Part shown: positions 1-8,674 of the stretch, piece by piece
How positions within the stretch are numbered: position 1 is the stretch's first letter
Layout of the letters: every line of letters starts with the position of its first letter
Origin: Haliea alexandrii
GTDB lineage: Bacteria; Pseudomonadota; Gammaproteobacteria; Pseudomonadales; Halieaceae
Direction of reading: 5' to 3'
DNA: 64,000 nt
Assembly (NCBI RefSeq): GCF_003719295.1
Contig: NZ_RFLW01000001.1
Span: 682,001-746,000, forward strand
Notes under the pieces: model-generated
Database searches by the model: none
What the model was told of the DNA's origin: nothing
What the model saw: the letters and a program-made list of their open reading frames with translations, nothing else
Program-made: the position numbers and the translations under genes

Positions 1-679
1 CGTCCAGATCGCCGTCCTGATTGGGGTTGACGCGGCCGTGCAGAAGCAAGCGGTGCGTGCCCTGCATCTGCTCGACGATTTCCGCCGTGGCCGCCGCTTC
101 CTCGATCGTCAGCGGCTCGGCATCGGAGCGTGAAGGCACGAAGGAAAGCACCATCAGGTCGGTATCCGAGTCGAGGAAAACATCCTGTACGAACTGCTCC
201 GCGTTGAAGCAGTCGAGGTAGGCGCGCCCGGGCCCTTCTCCCGCCGCACAACGGGCGTTGGGTAGACCACTCAGCGGACGGGCAGCGTCCGGCAGTTGTT
301 CAGTCCAGGCGCCGGTGGGATTCACGAAGTGGCCCTGCACATCAAAAATGAACTCGTTGCCGCCCACTTGCGCGGCGGCCAGTTGCTGGTCCCACTGCGC
401 GTCGGGCTCGAGCTCGAAATAGCCACCGCGCTCGCCGCCGCTGGCATAAGCTCGATTGAAGGCCAGCAGCGTGGTGGCGGCACCGCAAGCGCTGGTGAGA
501 AAGGCGCGTCGCCCGAGTCCGCTGTGGCGCGCGGCGGCATCTGCTGCGTTGCGTGCCAGCCGGTTGGCGTGGTGGTGGATCGCCTCTAGCGGGATGGGCA
601 TGAACTCGCCGTTGGATGTGGTGTCGAGCTTTATCGGCAGGCGAATGCCGTCTGGGTCCTGTGGGATGCGCAGGGTCAT
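1..679 (-). CDS. Tat-exported amidohydrolase-family protein, N-terminal part
   Basis: Runs off the left edge; the N-terminal 226 codons are present. Translation from the ATG at 679 gives about 50 polar residues, then a twin-arginine signal (GRRAFLTSA, near residues 54-62) with a short hydrophobic stretch ending AYAS. The mature part begins with a segment containing FDVQGHFVNPTG, which recalls the N-terminal metal-binding strand of amidohydrolase_2 (PF04909) TIM-barrel enzymes. The SD-like AGGAAACTC lies just before the ATG. The metal-binding C-terminal half is outside the window, so the reaction cannot be named. An exported, metal-dependent hydrolase or decarboxylase-like protein is the best reading. 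The 145 bases between this gene and the next (680-824) hold its leader; I see no clear promoter there. Confidence 0.6.
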   Translation of the reverse strand, partial: MTLRIPQDPDGIRLPIKLDTTSNGEFMPIPLEAIHHHANRLARNAADAAARHSGLGRRAFLTSACGAATTLLAFNRAYASGGERGGYFELEPDAQWDQQLAAAQVGGNEFIFDVQGHFVNPTGAWTEQLPDAARPLSGLPNARCAAGEGPGRAYLDCFNAEQFVQDVFLDSDTDLMVLSFVPSRSDAEPLTIEEAAATAEIVEQMQGTHRLLLHGRVNPNQDGDLD

Positions 680-824
680 GAGTTTCCTCCGAGTCAGCGG
701 TAGAACTCACGTTATGGTAGAGCATTTTCTCCCATGGGGCAGTGTCGGCGGGACAGGATTGACAGCGTCGAATAGGTGGCGAACGGCTCCGCTTTGATCA
801 TGTACATTGAGAGACTGACCTGCT

Positions 825-1136
825 TCAGTCATCATCCAGGTTGTTCTTTTCAATCCTCAGCAGAGTTGAATCGCTGCGAACAAAAATCCGGTACTCGACC
901 AAAAAGCGTGTGCCGGTAAACTTGTATACCCTTGAGTCGTGCTCCCACACGGCCTCTACAGTTCGCAATTGCACGTCGGGAACGGCGTGCTGTGCCGCGG
1001 CGAGCACGGCCGGTGGTGCAAAGCTAGCCGCTTGCTCCGAAGGCGCAGCGGAGGTCACCCTCGTGTCAGTCTCGGTTGCACTCGCTAGTGCCACGCAGAC
1101 CCCTAGTGAGAGTGGGATGAATAACCTGGGGAGCAT
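825..1136 (-). CDS. Small exported protein, PepSY-like, at the end of the pilin operon
   Basis: 103 residues with an N-terminal signal peptide (MLPRLFIPLSLGVCVALASA, cleavage likely after ASA). The mature protein has an Ala/Pro-rich linker, then a segment of about 55 residues whose pattern (Ala-rich helix, then VEAVWEHDSRVYKF, then VEYRIFVRSDSTLLRIE) resembles a single PepSY repeat. No cysteines or other catalytic motif are visible. It starts 31 bases downstream of pilE on the same strand, with AAGGA nine bases before the ATG, and is probably co-transcribed with the minor-pilin genes. I do not recognise a named family. A periplasmic accessory or inhibitor role in pilus assembly would be a guess from position only. 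Confidence 0.6.
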   Translation of the reverse strand: MLPRLFIPLSLGVCVALASATETDTRVTSAAPSEQAASFAPPAVLAAAQHAVPDVQLRTVEAVWEHDSRVYKFTGTRFLVEYRIFVRSDSTLLRIEKNNLDDD

Positions 1137-1167
1137 AATTTTTTGTCCTTGTTGCTTTACCTGGGGC

Positions 1168-1644
1168 CTAGCGGTTCCAGGTAAGTTCGGCGGTTGTTAC
1201 CGAGCCGTTGTTGTCTTTATCCCAGGATTTCTGCCCCAGGTGATTCAGGCGCAAGATGCCGTCGCCCGCTTGACGTGCTCCAGCGATTGGCCTCGCCTGC
1301 AGGACGTAGCTGTCGTTGGTCGCCGACTCAATCAGGAGTTCGTAGAGGGCGTCACCATCGAAGGGCGCGCGGCTGGGGAAAACATCCGGGGACGGAGCAG
1401 CCGGGGTTGCTGCGCCGCCCAGCGTGGCGTTCGCAAACGTATAGCCTCGGCCATAGTGGCGCTCCATTGCCTGGGCGAACGCCAATAACGTGGCCTGTGC
1501 GTCAGCCCGGTTTGCGCGCGTCACATGCTGCTGATAGGAAGGTAAGGCAATAACGATGATGATAGCCAGGATCGCGAGCACGATCATTAGCTCTATCAGT
1601 GTAAAGCCTGTCGATGTTTTGGCGTTGAAATTTGCTCGACCCAT
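1168..1644 (-). CDS. pilE: Type IV minor pilin PilE
   Basis: 158 residues. The class III prepilin leader ends at Gly13, followed by FTLIELMIVLAIL with the conserved Glu at mature position 5 and a hydrophobic N-terminal helix of about 25 residues. PilD would cleave and methylate it and the protein would enter the pilus or its priming complex. The C-terminal part contains DKDNNGSVTTAE, which fits an EF-hand-like calcium loop as seen in several PilE-type minor pilins. The protein has no cysteine pair, so the usual disulfide-closed D-loop is absent. Its ATG overlaps the pilY1 stop codon as TAATG, which implies translational coupling. Position after pilY1 matches the Pseudomonas fimU-pilVWXY1Y2E order. 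Confidence 0.9.
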   Translation of the reverse strand: MGRANFNAKTSTGFTLIELMIVLAILAIIIVIALPSYQQHVTRANRADAQATLLAFAQAMERHYGRGYTFANATLGGAATPAAPSPDVFPSRAPFDGDALYELLIESATNDSYVLQARPIAGARQAGDGILRLNHLGQKSWDKDNNGSVTTAELTWNR

Positions 1645-4600
1645 TATCTCGCCTTCATCCAGTAGGTTTTGCTCGGATTGTTACACCAGTTGTCAATCGG
1701 ACCATCTTCTCCGTTCAGCTTCACTACAAGTCTTCTACCCTGCGGGCAGCTAGCGCCGACATCGATGTCGTTATCACCGGCTTCCGTGTCAGGTGAGTCG
1801 GAGTCTGGTGACGGGTCCGGATCAGGTTGCGGCGCGAGAATCGCTGCCTGATCGACGATGGACGTCGTTTCCAGCGTTACGCGCTTGTTGAGTCCACCAT
1901 CTTCAAGTTCAAGGATGTAGGCTCGCGATGTGCCCGCGGCAGGCCTGCAAGAAAGACTGTCGCCGCCAGGCGCGTATGTAGTGACAATGACCTTGTCGTT
2001 GGCAATCAAGGGCGCGGACAGCGCCTTTTCACCTGCAACCGTCAGGTTGACGTACCACCCGCTGGCATTGTTAAGCAAGGCCTGCGCGCTGTTGAGCTCA
2101 GCACCGCTGGCTGTGGCCAGAATATTGTCTGAGGCGTTATAGAGATCCTCGAGCGTCAGCTTCGGGTAAGTGTTTGCTGAGCCAAACACATCGGCCTGGC
2201 GGATCATAAATATTTTGTTTTCGGCAAGCAGTCCAAGCGGTGATGGCCGGAACCCGGATCCGATTACAACCGCCAGTTCCGGGCCTGCAGGCCCCTTGAC
2301 CAAAGCGATGCTAGGCGCAGTGAAGAAGCGACGATTCTCGGCAGTGCTGTTCTCACCATCACCCACACCGAGGTCCGCGATGACGCCACCTTTGACCAAT
2401 TCATCAGCGGTCGAGCCGTTGGTGATGTCGAAGCGCCACAGCTGGCCTCCCGTATCTGCAAGGAAAAAACTGTCTGCCAGCCCGTCAACGGTAACGTCGA
2501 TTACAGACGGTGTAGAGGGGAAGGAATAGTCCATGTCGTTGAAGTTTGTGTTGGCACTGTCCATGTCGGTGTGTCCTCCCGCCCACACGAGTGATCCATC
2601 GTTGGCATCGACAATGTAGACGGCCCGGCCTTGGGTATCCCTTTCACGTGATTGGGCATCGTCTTGAGACGGGTCGTAGCCGCCTGAAAAAATCAGCACA
2701 TCCCGTGCATCCTGCTCGTCTTTGAGACGGATCATGGTCTTGATCGGTCGCGACCAGGTCTGTCCCAGCTCGCCGAAGTCATCGCCATTGGCTTGTTCTT
2801 CGCCGCCCTTGATGGTCCACAGAATTTTCGGGTTCGCACGATCCGTGGCGTCCAGGGCGTAGTAATTGCGGCCACCGCGACGCATACCTGCATACAAATA
2901 AACCTTGTCACCGGCGTTGGTCTTTATCCCGTCCCGGTTCGCATCCAGCACCCAGCTGGTAAGCGTGAGGTCCATCCCGTAGGGACGGTTGGTGCTTGAC
3001 GGGTTACTGCGCAGCGTTGCCTGCTGCGGAAGTAGCGCTTCAGGAATAAACGCGAAGGTCTCTACACCAGTGCTGCCGTTGATGGCGTGTACCACCCCTG
3101 CATTCGAACCATAAAACAGTTCTACATCAGGTTCGGCCTCCGAGCCGCCATAGGTGATTGCGAGCGGCCGGGAGTGCAAGGGGTCACCAAAGTAAAAGCG
3201 GGACTCCAGCGTCGTGTTGTCTTCGTCCTCGTCATCCACGTCACGACCTCGCACCCAGTCGATATGTTCCTCGAATGCGCTGTCCTCAAAGTTTTCAAGA
3301 CCGAACATATCCTGTGTCAGTGCGGTATTCTCAGGCCTGATGCGATTGACGGTGGAGGCAAGTGATGTCACACCCTCCTGTTCGATATAGGTGTAGAGTT
3401 TGCGCTGGTCGTAGTTCGGTGCCTTCTCGGCAGCACCCCCCTTGTCCACGTTGGCGCCATCGACCTCGCTACTCCAGAAGCTCTGTGCAGATGTAGAGAA
3501 AAATCCGGTTTCTGCGTCAATGGCGATGTTATCGTCTACGTCCAAAACCTCGCCGTCACCATTCAGTGTGTAGCGCTTCAGGTTTCCCTTCCAGCGTGGC
3601 CGATTGTCCGGGCGGAATACGGCAAAGTAGAGTTGGTTGAGATGCGATAGCTGGTTGAACTCGTTGATCGCCGCAACGGGCGCCACGAAGGAGGAATCGG
3701 TTTTCAGGACATCGCCAATAATCGCACGAATCTCGGAGACGAGCTCTGTCGCCGTACTCGCAGTGGTGGAGATGCCTTCCCCTGCCTCGGCTACATCCTC
3801 GAGCCAGTCCGAACTGAAGTTGAAGCCGACGGTGTGCGTGCGCACTGTTTGTTGCAAATTCAGGTCGGGCATAATGTCTTCATTGGCCATATGCGCGACA
3901 AGTTCCTTCACGCAGAACTCTCCCGAATCCAGACCATTGTTGTCGCAGCTGGTGTCACCGGTAAAGCTGCGAATCAGCGCCGTTGAATGGGGGTAGTTGG
4001 CTTCACCATCTGTCATCAGAATGATGTGGTTCTGTATCTGGCAAGGATCAACGATCGGCGTCTGGTACATCGGTTCTCCACCAATGCCCGAAATATTTTC
4101 TTCTCGGCAGTCGCTGTCGTTGAGGTCTTCAACACTGCAGTCGTTGGGGCGGTTGGTCTTGAAGGTGCCGGGGACCATAGCTAACTCGGAGGTGACGCGA
4201 GCGTAATGAAACGGGCCGCCCGCCACACTGGAATTACCGCGGGTTCTTCCCCAGTTGACCGACTGGCCGGTGTAGTAGCGAGCGGCCTCGTAAAGCGTGT
4301 CTTGTATCGGTGTCCAGCCCTCTGCGTTCAGGTCGCTGACAATGGTTTTCAGCTTCTCCCGCACCGTATCTGGCTTGCTCCCCGCTGCGCTGCGCACCTG
4401 AAGAATCAGGCGTGGTGCATATGCCGGGTTTTCATCATACGTCTGGAATTTTCGGTCGCTGCCGTCGTGTCCAAAAATACTGACTGCGATTGCATTGCCG
4501 TTTTGCCAGCCTTGGCGATTGACAACACGCTGCAGCAATGAAGAGATGTCGGGTGAGCGGTAAACAGAGTTGTTGGACCAACTCTCATCAATGTCCCAGC

Positions 4601-6419
4601 GGATGTAGTCACTACCATAGTTGCGCTCTGAAATATTTCCATCTCTAGATGAGTAAGTGTCTGCATCGTCGCTGAGTTCCGCGTAAACGCGCCATTCAGC
4701 AGAGCCGTTGTCATTTTTGCTGGCGGTGAGTTCGATGTGCGCGGAAAGCAGTGTATCCCCGCGCTCCAGCGGCAACTGGTCAAAGCGTAAGCCTGCCCAG
4801 AAATCTTCGTCTATCTCAATCTCATCATCGTTGGTGTCGACATCGTCATCATCATCCTGCTCCGCATCACTGGAGCTGCCGGCGGTACTTAGCGTGATGT
4901 TGCTTGTGAAGCATGTTTGCGCAGGTACGGAGCCCTCTTCGTAATTTACAACCAGCGTGGCCGCACCGGAGGATGCCGCATCGTAGGCTTCGACCGGCAA
5001 AACACCCCCGTCTCCTTCCACCAGTAGCACCAGTGCATTTCCTCCGCACCAGTCGGAGCGGTTAACGACATTTTGCAGAAGCGTCTTGAGTTCCGGTGTT
5101 TGCACGGTATCACCGGCCGCCACATCCATGTCGCCAAACCATCGAACGGTGCCGGTAACAAGATTGCGGCTGCTGATATTTCTCGTCGTGGCCTGGAAGG
5201 GAGCCGCGTCCCCGGTGTTTTCCACGGCGAGGTGCCAGTCGTGGTTGATGTCAGCTCCCCGGGCAGCAGTAAATTGCACATAGGCGCTGCTAATCTTCGC
5301 GCCACGGGGTATGTTCACGTCGGTAAAGCGAAAGCCCGCATCAATTGGTTGATTTACCGCGGGTGTGCCGGATCCGACCTGATAATCGATGTTGAGTTGC
5401 GGGGCTTTGTTGCGATCGTCGTTGCGGGAGCGAAACTTTCGATTGCCATCGCTGGAGCGCCCGGGTACCGGGTCGAAGAAGAAGACCATATCGTCTTCGC
5501 CGTTACTCGCGTCGGGATCCCAGCTACTGTGGTTGATTATCTCATGAACAATGTTGCTGATGTTGGGCGAGTCTACAGTCTCGTCTTCATCGACAGACTC
5601 TGAAATTGTCCAGTCCAGTTTCGCGTTGGTGCGGCTTCGATCACGCACGGTGCGTCCATTGCTGGAGCCGAAATTACCGGAATCTCTCGGCTCACCGGCG
5701 ATCCGGATGTAAACGGGATCATCTTCATCGCGATCGGTATCGTCTTCGCCGACAAGCCGGATAAAGGCATTTACGATAGTTGCGCCTCGCGGTACCCCCA
5801 CACCCTGGAAGCGCAAGCCAACGCTGTTGTCTTGCTCGTCGAGGAAGTCGAGCTCGTCATCGTTTCTGTCGAGATCGTCACGGTCGTTCCCGTCCTGTTC
5901 GGCGTCATCGTTGTTGCTGCTGACTCGTACCTGCACGGCTTCTGTGGACGCCGCGTTTCCCGCACTCAGTTGGCTGACGAGGCTGATGGATTCACCATCC
6001 AGTACAACCGCCCCCGAAGCGCGTATCTCCAGCCCGTCATCATCACTGTGGGATGGCCGAGAGAGTGTTGAGATTATTCTGGACGCGCCGCTTTCCTCAT
6101 TAATATAGGTCACCGGATAGAGTACCGGTCCGCCTGGGTTGGTGAACCGCATGAGCCCAACGTTGACGTTGTTGAGTTCGTCGAGAATCTGGAACATACC
6201 GTCCTTCATGTTGTCCAGGCGGCTCTTTCCAGTGCCGGGGACGGTCGAATCCATGGACCCAGAGGTATCGATGATGAATAGGACGTTGGGGCGCGCTTCG
6301 CTGTTCTCGACTTGGCCAAAGAATATCTCTGTGTCGTCGGCCTGGAGTGATCCCGCCAGCACGCAAGTTGCCAGCACGGTCGCGCAGCGTGCCAGATAGC
6401 GTTTCTTCTCGCTAAGCAT
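1644..6419 (-). CDS. pilY1: Type IV pilus tip-associated adhesin PilY1 with inserted repeat modules
   Basis: 1591 residues with a Sec signal peptide ending LQA. A von Willebrand A domain starts at residue 45 with the MIDAS motif DTSGSM (51-56). It is interrupted at roughly 166-676 by three related modules and resumes with TPIQDTLYEAARYYTG (703-718) and MTDGEA (802-807). The C-terminal half (about 900-1500) is the PilC/PilY1 beta-propeller, with LYFAVFRP, FYGSNAGVVHAING and a DANRDG calcium-type loop. Known role of the family: cell-surface tip protein that primes pilus assembly, counteracts retraction and senses surfaces. The inserted modules each have a core like GLRF-x-VPRGATI followed by SPDISSLLQRVVNR and resemble DNRLRE/CBM-type beta-sandwich repeats. 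Two of them are preceded by strongly acidic, Asp-rich stretches. About 30 bases separate it from pilX. Confidence 0.93.
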   Translation of the reverse strand: MLSEKKRYLARCATVLATCVLAGSLQADDTEIFFGQVENSEARPNVLFIIDTSGSMDSTVPGTGKSRLDNMKDGMFQILDELNNVNVGLMRFTNPGGPVLYPVTYINEESGASRIISTLSRPSHSDDDGLEIRASGAVVLDGESISLVSQLSAGNAASTEAVQVRVSSNNDDAEQDGNDRDDLDRNDDELDFLDEQDNSVGLRFQGVGVPRGATIVNAFIRLVGEDDTDRDEDDPVYIRIAGEPRDSGNFGSSNGRTVRDRSRTNAKLDWTISESVDEDETVDSPNISNIVHEIINHSSWDPDASNGEDDMVFFFDPVPGRSSDGNRKFRSRNDDRNKAPQLNIDYQVGSGTPAVNQPIDAGFRFTDVNIPRGAKISSAYVQFTAARGADINHDWHLAVENTGDAAPFQATTRNISSRNLVTGTVRWFGDMDVAAGDTVQTPELKTLLQNVVNRSDWCGGNALVLLVEGDGGVLPVEAYDAASSGAATLVVNYEEGSVPAQTCFTSNITLSTAGSSSDAEQDDDDDVDTNDDEIEIDEDFWAGLRFDQLPLERGDTLLSAHIELTASKNDNGSAEWRVYAELSDDADTYSSRDGNISERNYGSDYIRWDIDESWSNNSVYRSPDISSLLQRVVNRQGWQNGNAIAVSIFGHDGSDRKFQTYDENPAYAPRLILQVRSAAGSKPDTVREKLKTIVSDLNAEGWTPIQDTLYEAARYYTGQSVNWGRTRGNSSVAGGPFHYARVTSELAMVPGTFKTNRPNDCSVEDLNDSDCREENISGIGGEPMYQTPIVDPCQIQNHIILMTDGEANYPHSTALIRSFTGDTSCDNNGLDSGEFCVKELVAHMANEDIMPDLNLQQTVRTHTVGFNFSSDWLEDVAEAGEGISTTASTATELVSEIRAIIGDVLKTDSSFVAPVAAINEFNQLSHLNQLYFAVFRPDNRPRWKGNLKRYTLNGDGEVLDVDDNIAIDAETGFFSTSAQSFWSSEVDGANVDKGGAAEKAPNYDQRKLYTYIEQEGVTSLASTVNRIRPENTALTQDMFGLENFEDSAFEEHIDWVRGRDVDDEDEDNTTLESRFYFGDPLHSRPLAITYGGSEAEPDVELFYGSNAGVVHAINGSTGVETFAFIPEALLPQQATLRSNPSSTNRPYGMDLTLTSWVLDANRDGIKTNAGDKVYLYAGMRRGGRNYYALDATDRANPKILWTIKGGEEQANGDDFGELGQTWSRPIKTMIRLKDEQDARDVLIFSGGYDPSQDDAQSRERDTQGRAVYIVDANDGSLVWAGGHTDMDSANTNFNDMDYSFPSTPSVIDVTVDGLADSFFLADTGGQLWRFDITNGSTADELVKGGVIADLGVGDGENSTAENRRFFTAPSIALVKGPAGPELAVVIGSGFRPSPLGLLAENKIFMIRQADVFGSANTYPKLTLEDLYNASDNILATASGAELNSAQALLNNASGWYVNLTVAGEKALSAPLIANDKVIVTTYAPGGDSLSCRPAAGTSRAYILELEDGGLNKRVTLETTSIVDQAAILAPQPDPDPSPDSDSPDTEAGDNDIDVGASCPQGRRLVVKLNGEDGPIDNWCNNPSKTYWMKAR

Positions 6420-6448
6420 TGAATTTTCCCCGGTTGGTGTTTTCGTTG

Positions 6449-6952
6449 TCAGTTGAGCCTGGGTGCCAAACGGCGAATGCCCTGCACATGGATGCTGTCG
6501 AACTTTTCGTTGTCTCGCGTAGCGCTGGCGCGCAATTCGAAGTGTAAGCTCCGTAATCCGGGGCTGCCGATAACCAGGTCGTTGCCCAGGACCGGAATGT
6601 CACCTGCATAGCGAGTTTCTACCGACAGTGATAGCTCAGTATCAGCGTCATAGGTCATCTGCACTGCCGGCCATGCGATTGAAGCCGGGTCCTCGCTATT
6701 TGCCTTGCCCAGCCCGGCAATGAATGCCCGCACCAGTTCCTGGTCGTCGTTGACCACCGTCTCAATGGCGGATTCAGCGCCCTGAAATGATATTTCTCTG
6801 CCTTCTCTTGTTGTTGCCGTCTTCACCTGGGCACTGCTGATCTCCATGACGGAAAAGCTTAGGGTTGTGGTAAGCAGCAAGAGAACCAGGACAACAAGCA
6901 TGACAACACCCTGCTCCCGAAGGCCATTTCCATTCGAGCGCATGTTCTCCAT
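6449..6952 (-). CDS. pilX: Type IV pilus assembly protein PilX
   Basis: 167 residues from the ATG at 6952, which lies one base after the pilW stop; a longer frame extends upstream but overlaps pilW heavily and is not needed. The N-terminus (MENMRSNGNGLREQGVVMLVVLVLLLLTTT in outline) has the PilX pattern: a short charged leader, Gly-Val-Val and one long hydrophobic helix, then a PilX_N-like EISSAQVKTATTREGREISFQGAESAIE segment. Minor pilin that, in Pseudomonas, belongs to the PilVWXE-PilY1 priming complex in the inner membrane and at the pilus tip. Its place directly before pilY1 supports the call although overall sequence is poorly conserved. Confidence 0.85.
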   Translation of the reverse strand: MENMRSNGNGLREQGVVMLVVLVLLLLTTTLSFSVMEISSAQVKTATTREGREISFQGAESAIETVVNDDQELVRAFIAGLGKANSEDPASIAWPAVQMTYDADTELSLSVETRYAGDIPVLGNDLVIGSPGLRSLHFELRASATRDNEKFDSIHVQGIRRLAPRLN

Positions 6953-6953
6953 G

Positions 6954-8111
6954 TTAATTCCCTCTTGCGCTGAATGGTGCGGCGTTACGCAATGTGATTG
7001 CAGTGCTGAAGACTTCGCGCAGAACCCTGCCTCCATTGTGTCCAACGCCTCCGCCGCTAGCCGCTGCCACTGTAGTATCCAGTAGTGAATAGCTGCGGGT
7101 ATCCGGGGTTTCGATGACGTCCTCAAACGTTTGCAACAGCACTGCAAAGTGCACAACGGTTACCGCATCGTAATTCTCGCCGCTGTTGAGTATTGCGTCG
7201 GATGGATCGACCTGCCGCTGGTTGCTAGTGCCTTCGATTCTGTGCTCAAGCTTGATTTGCATGGCTTCAACGCCTTCAATCATCTCCGTAGAGCTGCCTG
7301 CTGTTTGACGATATAAGGCGTAGACTGGTTTCTGGCTGCGTTTGCGGCCGGTATCTGCGACGTACCAGAAGACATCTCTGAACAGCAGAATCTGAGAATT
7401 CGTTGCGTAGGCAACGTCGAACGCCGTCACAGAGTTCTGTGGTGTGTCCAACGTCACGGTGTGAGGGTTGTTCGCTGTAGTCGGCGTGCAATTTGGGACG
7501 TTTGAGACGCGCAGCAAGTTTGCGGTAATTTTGCAGCCGGTGAGAACCAGGTCGCTGTTCTGCTGGATCGCACAGCCCGGATTGGAGCGAAGATTTACGC
7601 TAGTGTCCCCTGGGGATACCGGGGAGGTCAGGTTAGTGGGTAGCAGCTCACCCGTACGCAGGCTCAGGACGTCGCTGCCCGCGCGAGCTCTGGTTTCTAT
7701 GGAGTCGTCGCCTCCGGCTGACATTGTGGTAGGCAAGGCGGGCGTGTTCGCCCAGGCGGAAGAGGTTTTCTCGTAGGCTCTAACCCCCCAAAGCGGGTTT
7801 TCCGCGCCCGCTATGCCGCTGGTGTTGGTCATGTTGGAAAGGAATACGCCGCCCGTATTGCAACCCCAAAAGTGGACTTTACGCAGGTCTTCACTGACTA
7901 AATCTACGGCCAGGCGCCCGCCGTCCTGAAGGCGGGCGAGTGACCGCTCAACGGCGGTGGCTTTCTTGAGCGACAGGAAGGCGGTGGTGCCTCCCAGAAG
8001 CAGAATGGCGCCAATCACCAGCGCAATCATTAGCTCGATGAGACTAAGGCCTTGATCTCTCCCTGCGGGTAGTCTCCGGGTCTTCCGGCGACGGCTTGAT
8101 GATTGCGTCAT
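6954..8111 (-). CDS. pilW: Type IV minor pilin PilW
   Basis: 385 residues. After a basic leader the prepilin motif GLSLIELMIALVIGAILLLGG appears near residues 22-42, with Glu at +5. The rest is a long, Ser/Thr-rich beta domain with LARLQDGGRLAVDLVSEDLR near residue 60-80, typical of the PilW family (PF16074), and a mid-region cysteine pair. It is the largest minor pilin of the priming complex. Its ATG overlaps the pilV stop (ATGA), so translation is probably coupled. Length is a little above the Pseudomonas homologue. Confidence 0.9.
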   Translation of the reverse strand: MTQSSSRRRKTRRLPAGRDQGLSLIELMIALVIGAILLLGGTTAFLSLKKATAVERSLARLQDGGRLAVDLVSEDLRKVHFWGCNTGGVFLSNMTNTSGIAGAENPLWGVRAYEKTSSAWANTPALPTTMSAGGDDSIETRARAGSDVLSLRTGELLPTNLTSPVSPGDTSVNLRSNPGCAIQQNSDLVLTGCKITANLLRVSNVPNCTPTTANNPHTVTLDTPQNSVTAFDVAYATNSQILLFRDVFWYVADTGRKRSQKPVYALYRQTAGSSTEMIEGVEAMQIKLEHRIEGTSNQRQVDPSDAILNSGENYDAVTVVHFAVLLQTFEDVIETPDTRSYSLLDTTVAAASGGGVGHNGGRVLREVFSTAITLRNAAPFSARGN

Positions 8112-8674
8112 CGCTGTATCACGCTGGTCATGGCAACAGTGCGCGACAGGTTGGAGCGTGAAGTTGAGCCGTCTGCTGCGTTGTTGTTGTCCCAGTCACG
8201 CTCGCGCCAGATTACGGTGACGGTGTACTCCTCTCCGTTGCGTGTTACCGAGGCCGCGGCATCCGGCAGCGTAGGCCGGTAATCGTCGATACCTGCAAGG
8301 TTGGCAAAATGTTGACTCCATTGCCTGAGGTCTAGTGCGGCGCTTTGCGTTGGAGTGCAGCCCGTGATGCTGGTTGCGCAATCCGGAGCGGCGGGGATGT
8401 CGGACAGCTGCATTGCCGAGACATGGATTAGATAAGCGCTCAGTGCATCACGGTTTGCGCGCATCTGATCGAGCAGTTCTGCTGCGATATTGATGGCCTG
8501 TGTACGATACAGGGCACCACGGTTTGCCTCAAAACTGCGCAGCTGTACGCTGATAATACCCATCGTGCCGATGGTCACAATCAATAGTGCCACCAGCACC
8601 TCAATCAGGGTGAAGCCTCGGTGGGGCCTTCGCGGAATCGAAGCTCGCCGCTGCAATTGGCTGCTTAAGTGCAT
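8108..8674 (-). CDS. pilV: Type IV minor pilin PilV
   Basis: 188 residues. Basic leader ending at Gly20, then FTLIEVLVALLIVTIGTMGI with Glu5. The pattern LRSFEANRGALYRTQAINIAAELLDQMRANRDAL after the helix is highly typical of PilV. One cysteine pair lies near residue 95-105 (CATSITGC). Works with PilW, PilX, PilE and PilY1 in initiating pilus polymerisation. It overlaps fimT upstream by ten bases and pilW downstream by four. Confidence 0.9.
   Translation of the reverse strand: MHLSSQLQRRASIPRRPHRGFTLIEVLVALLIVTIGTMGIISVQLRSFEANRGALYRTQAINIAAELLDQMRANRDALSAYLIHVSAMQLSDIPAAPDCATSITGCTPTQSAALDLRQWSQHFANLAGIDDYRPTLPDAAASVTRNGEEYTVTVIWRERDWDNNNAADGSTSRSNLSRTVAMTSVIQR

Noticed and set aside
813-830. 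Hairpin GACTGA-N6-TCAGTC at the end of the small exported-protein gene
   Set aside because: Short stem with no T run; not convincing as a terminator.
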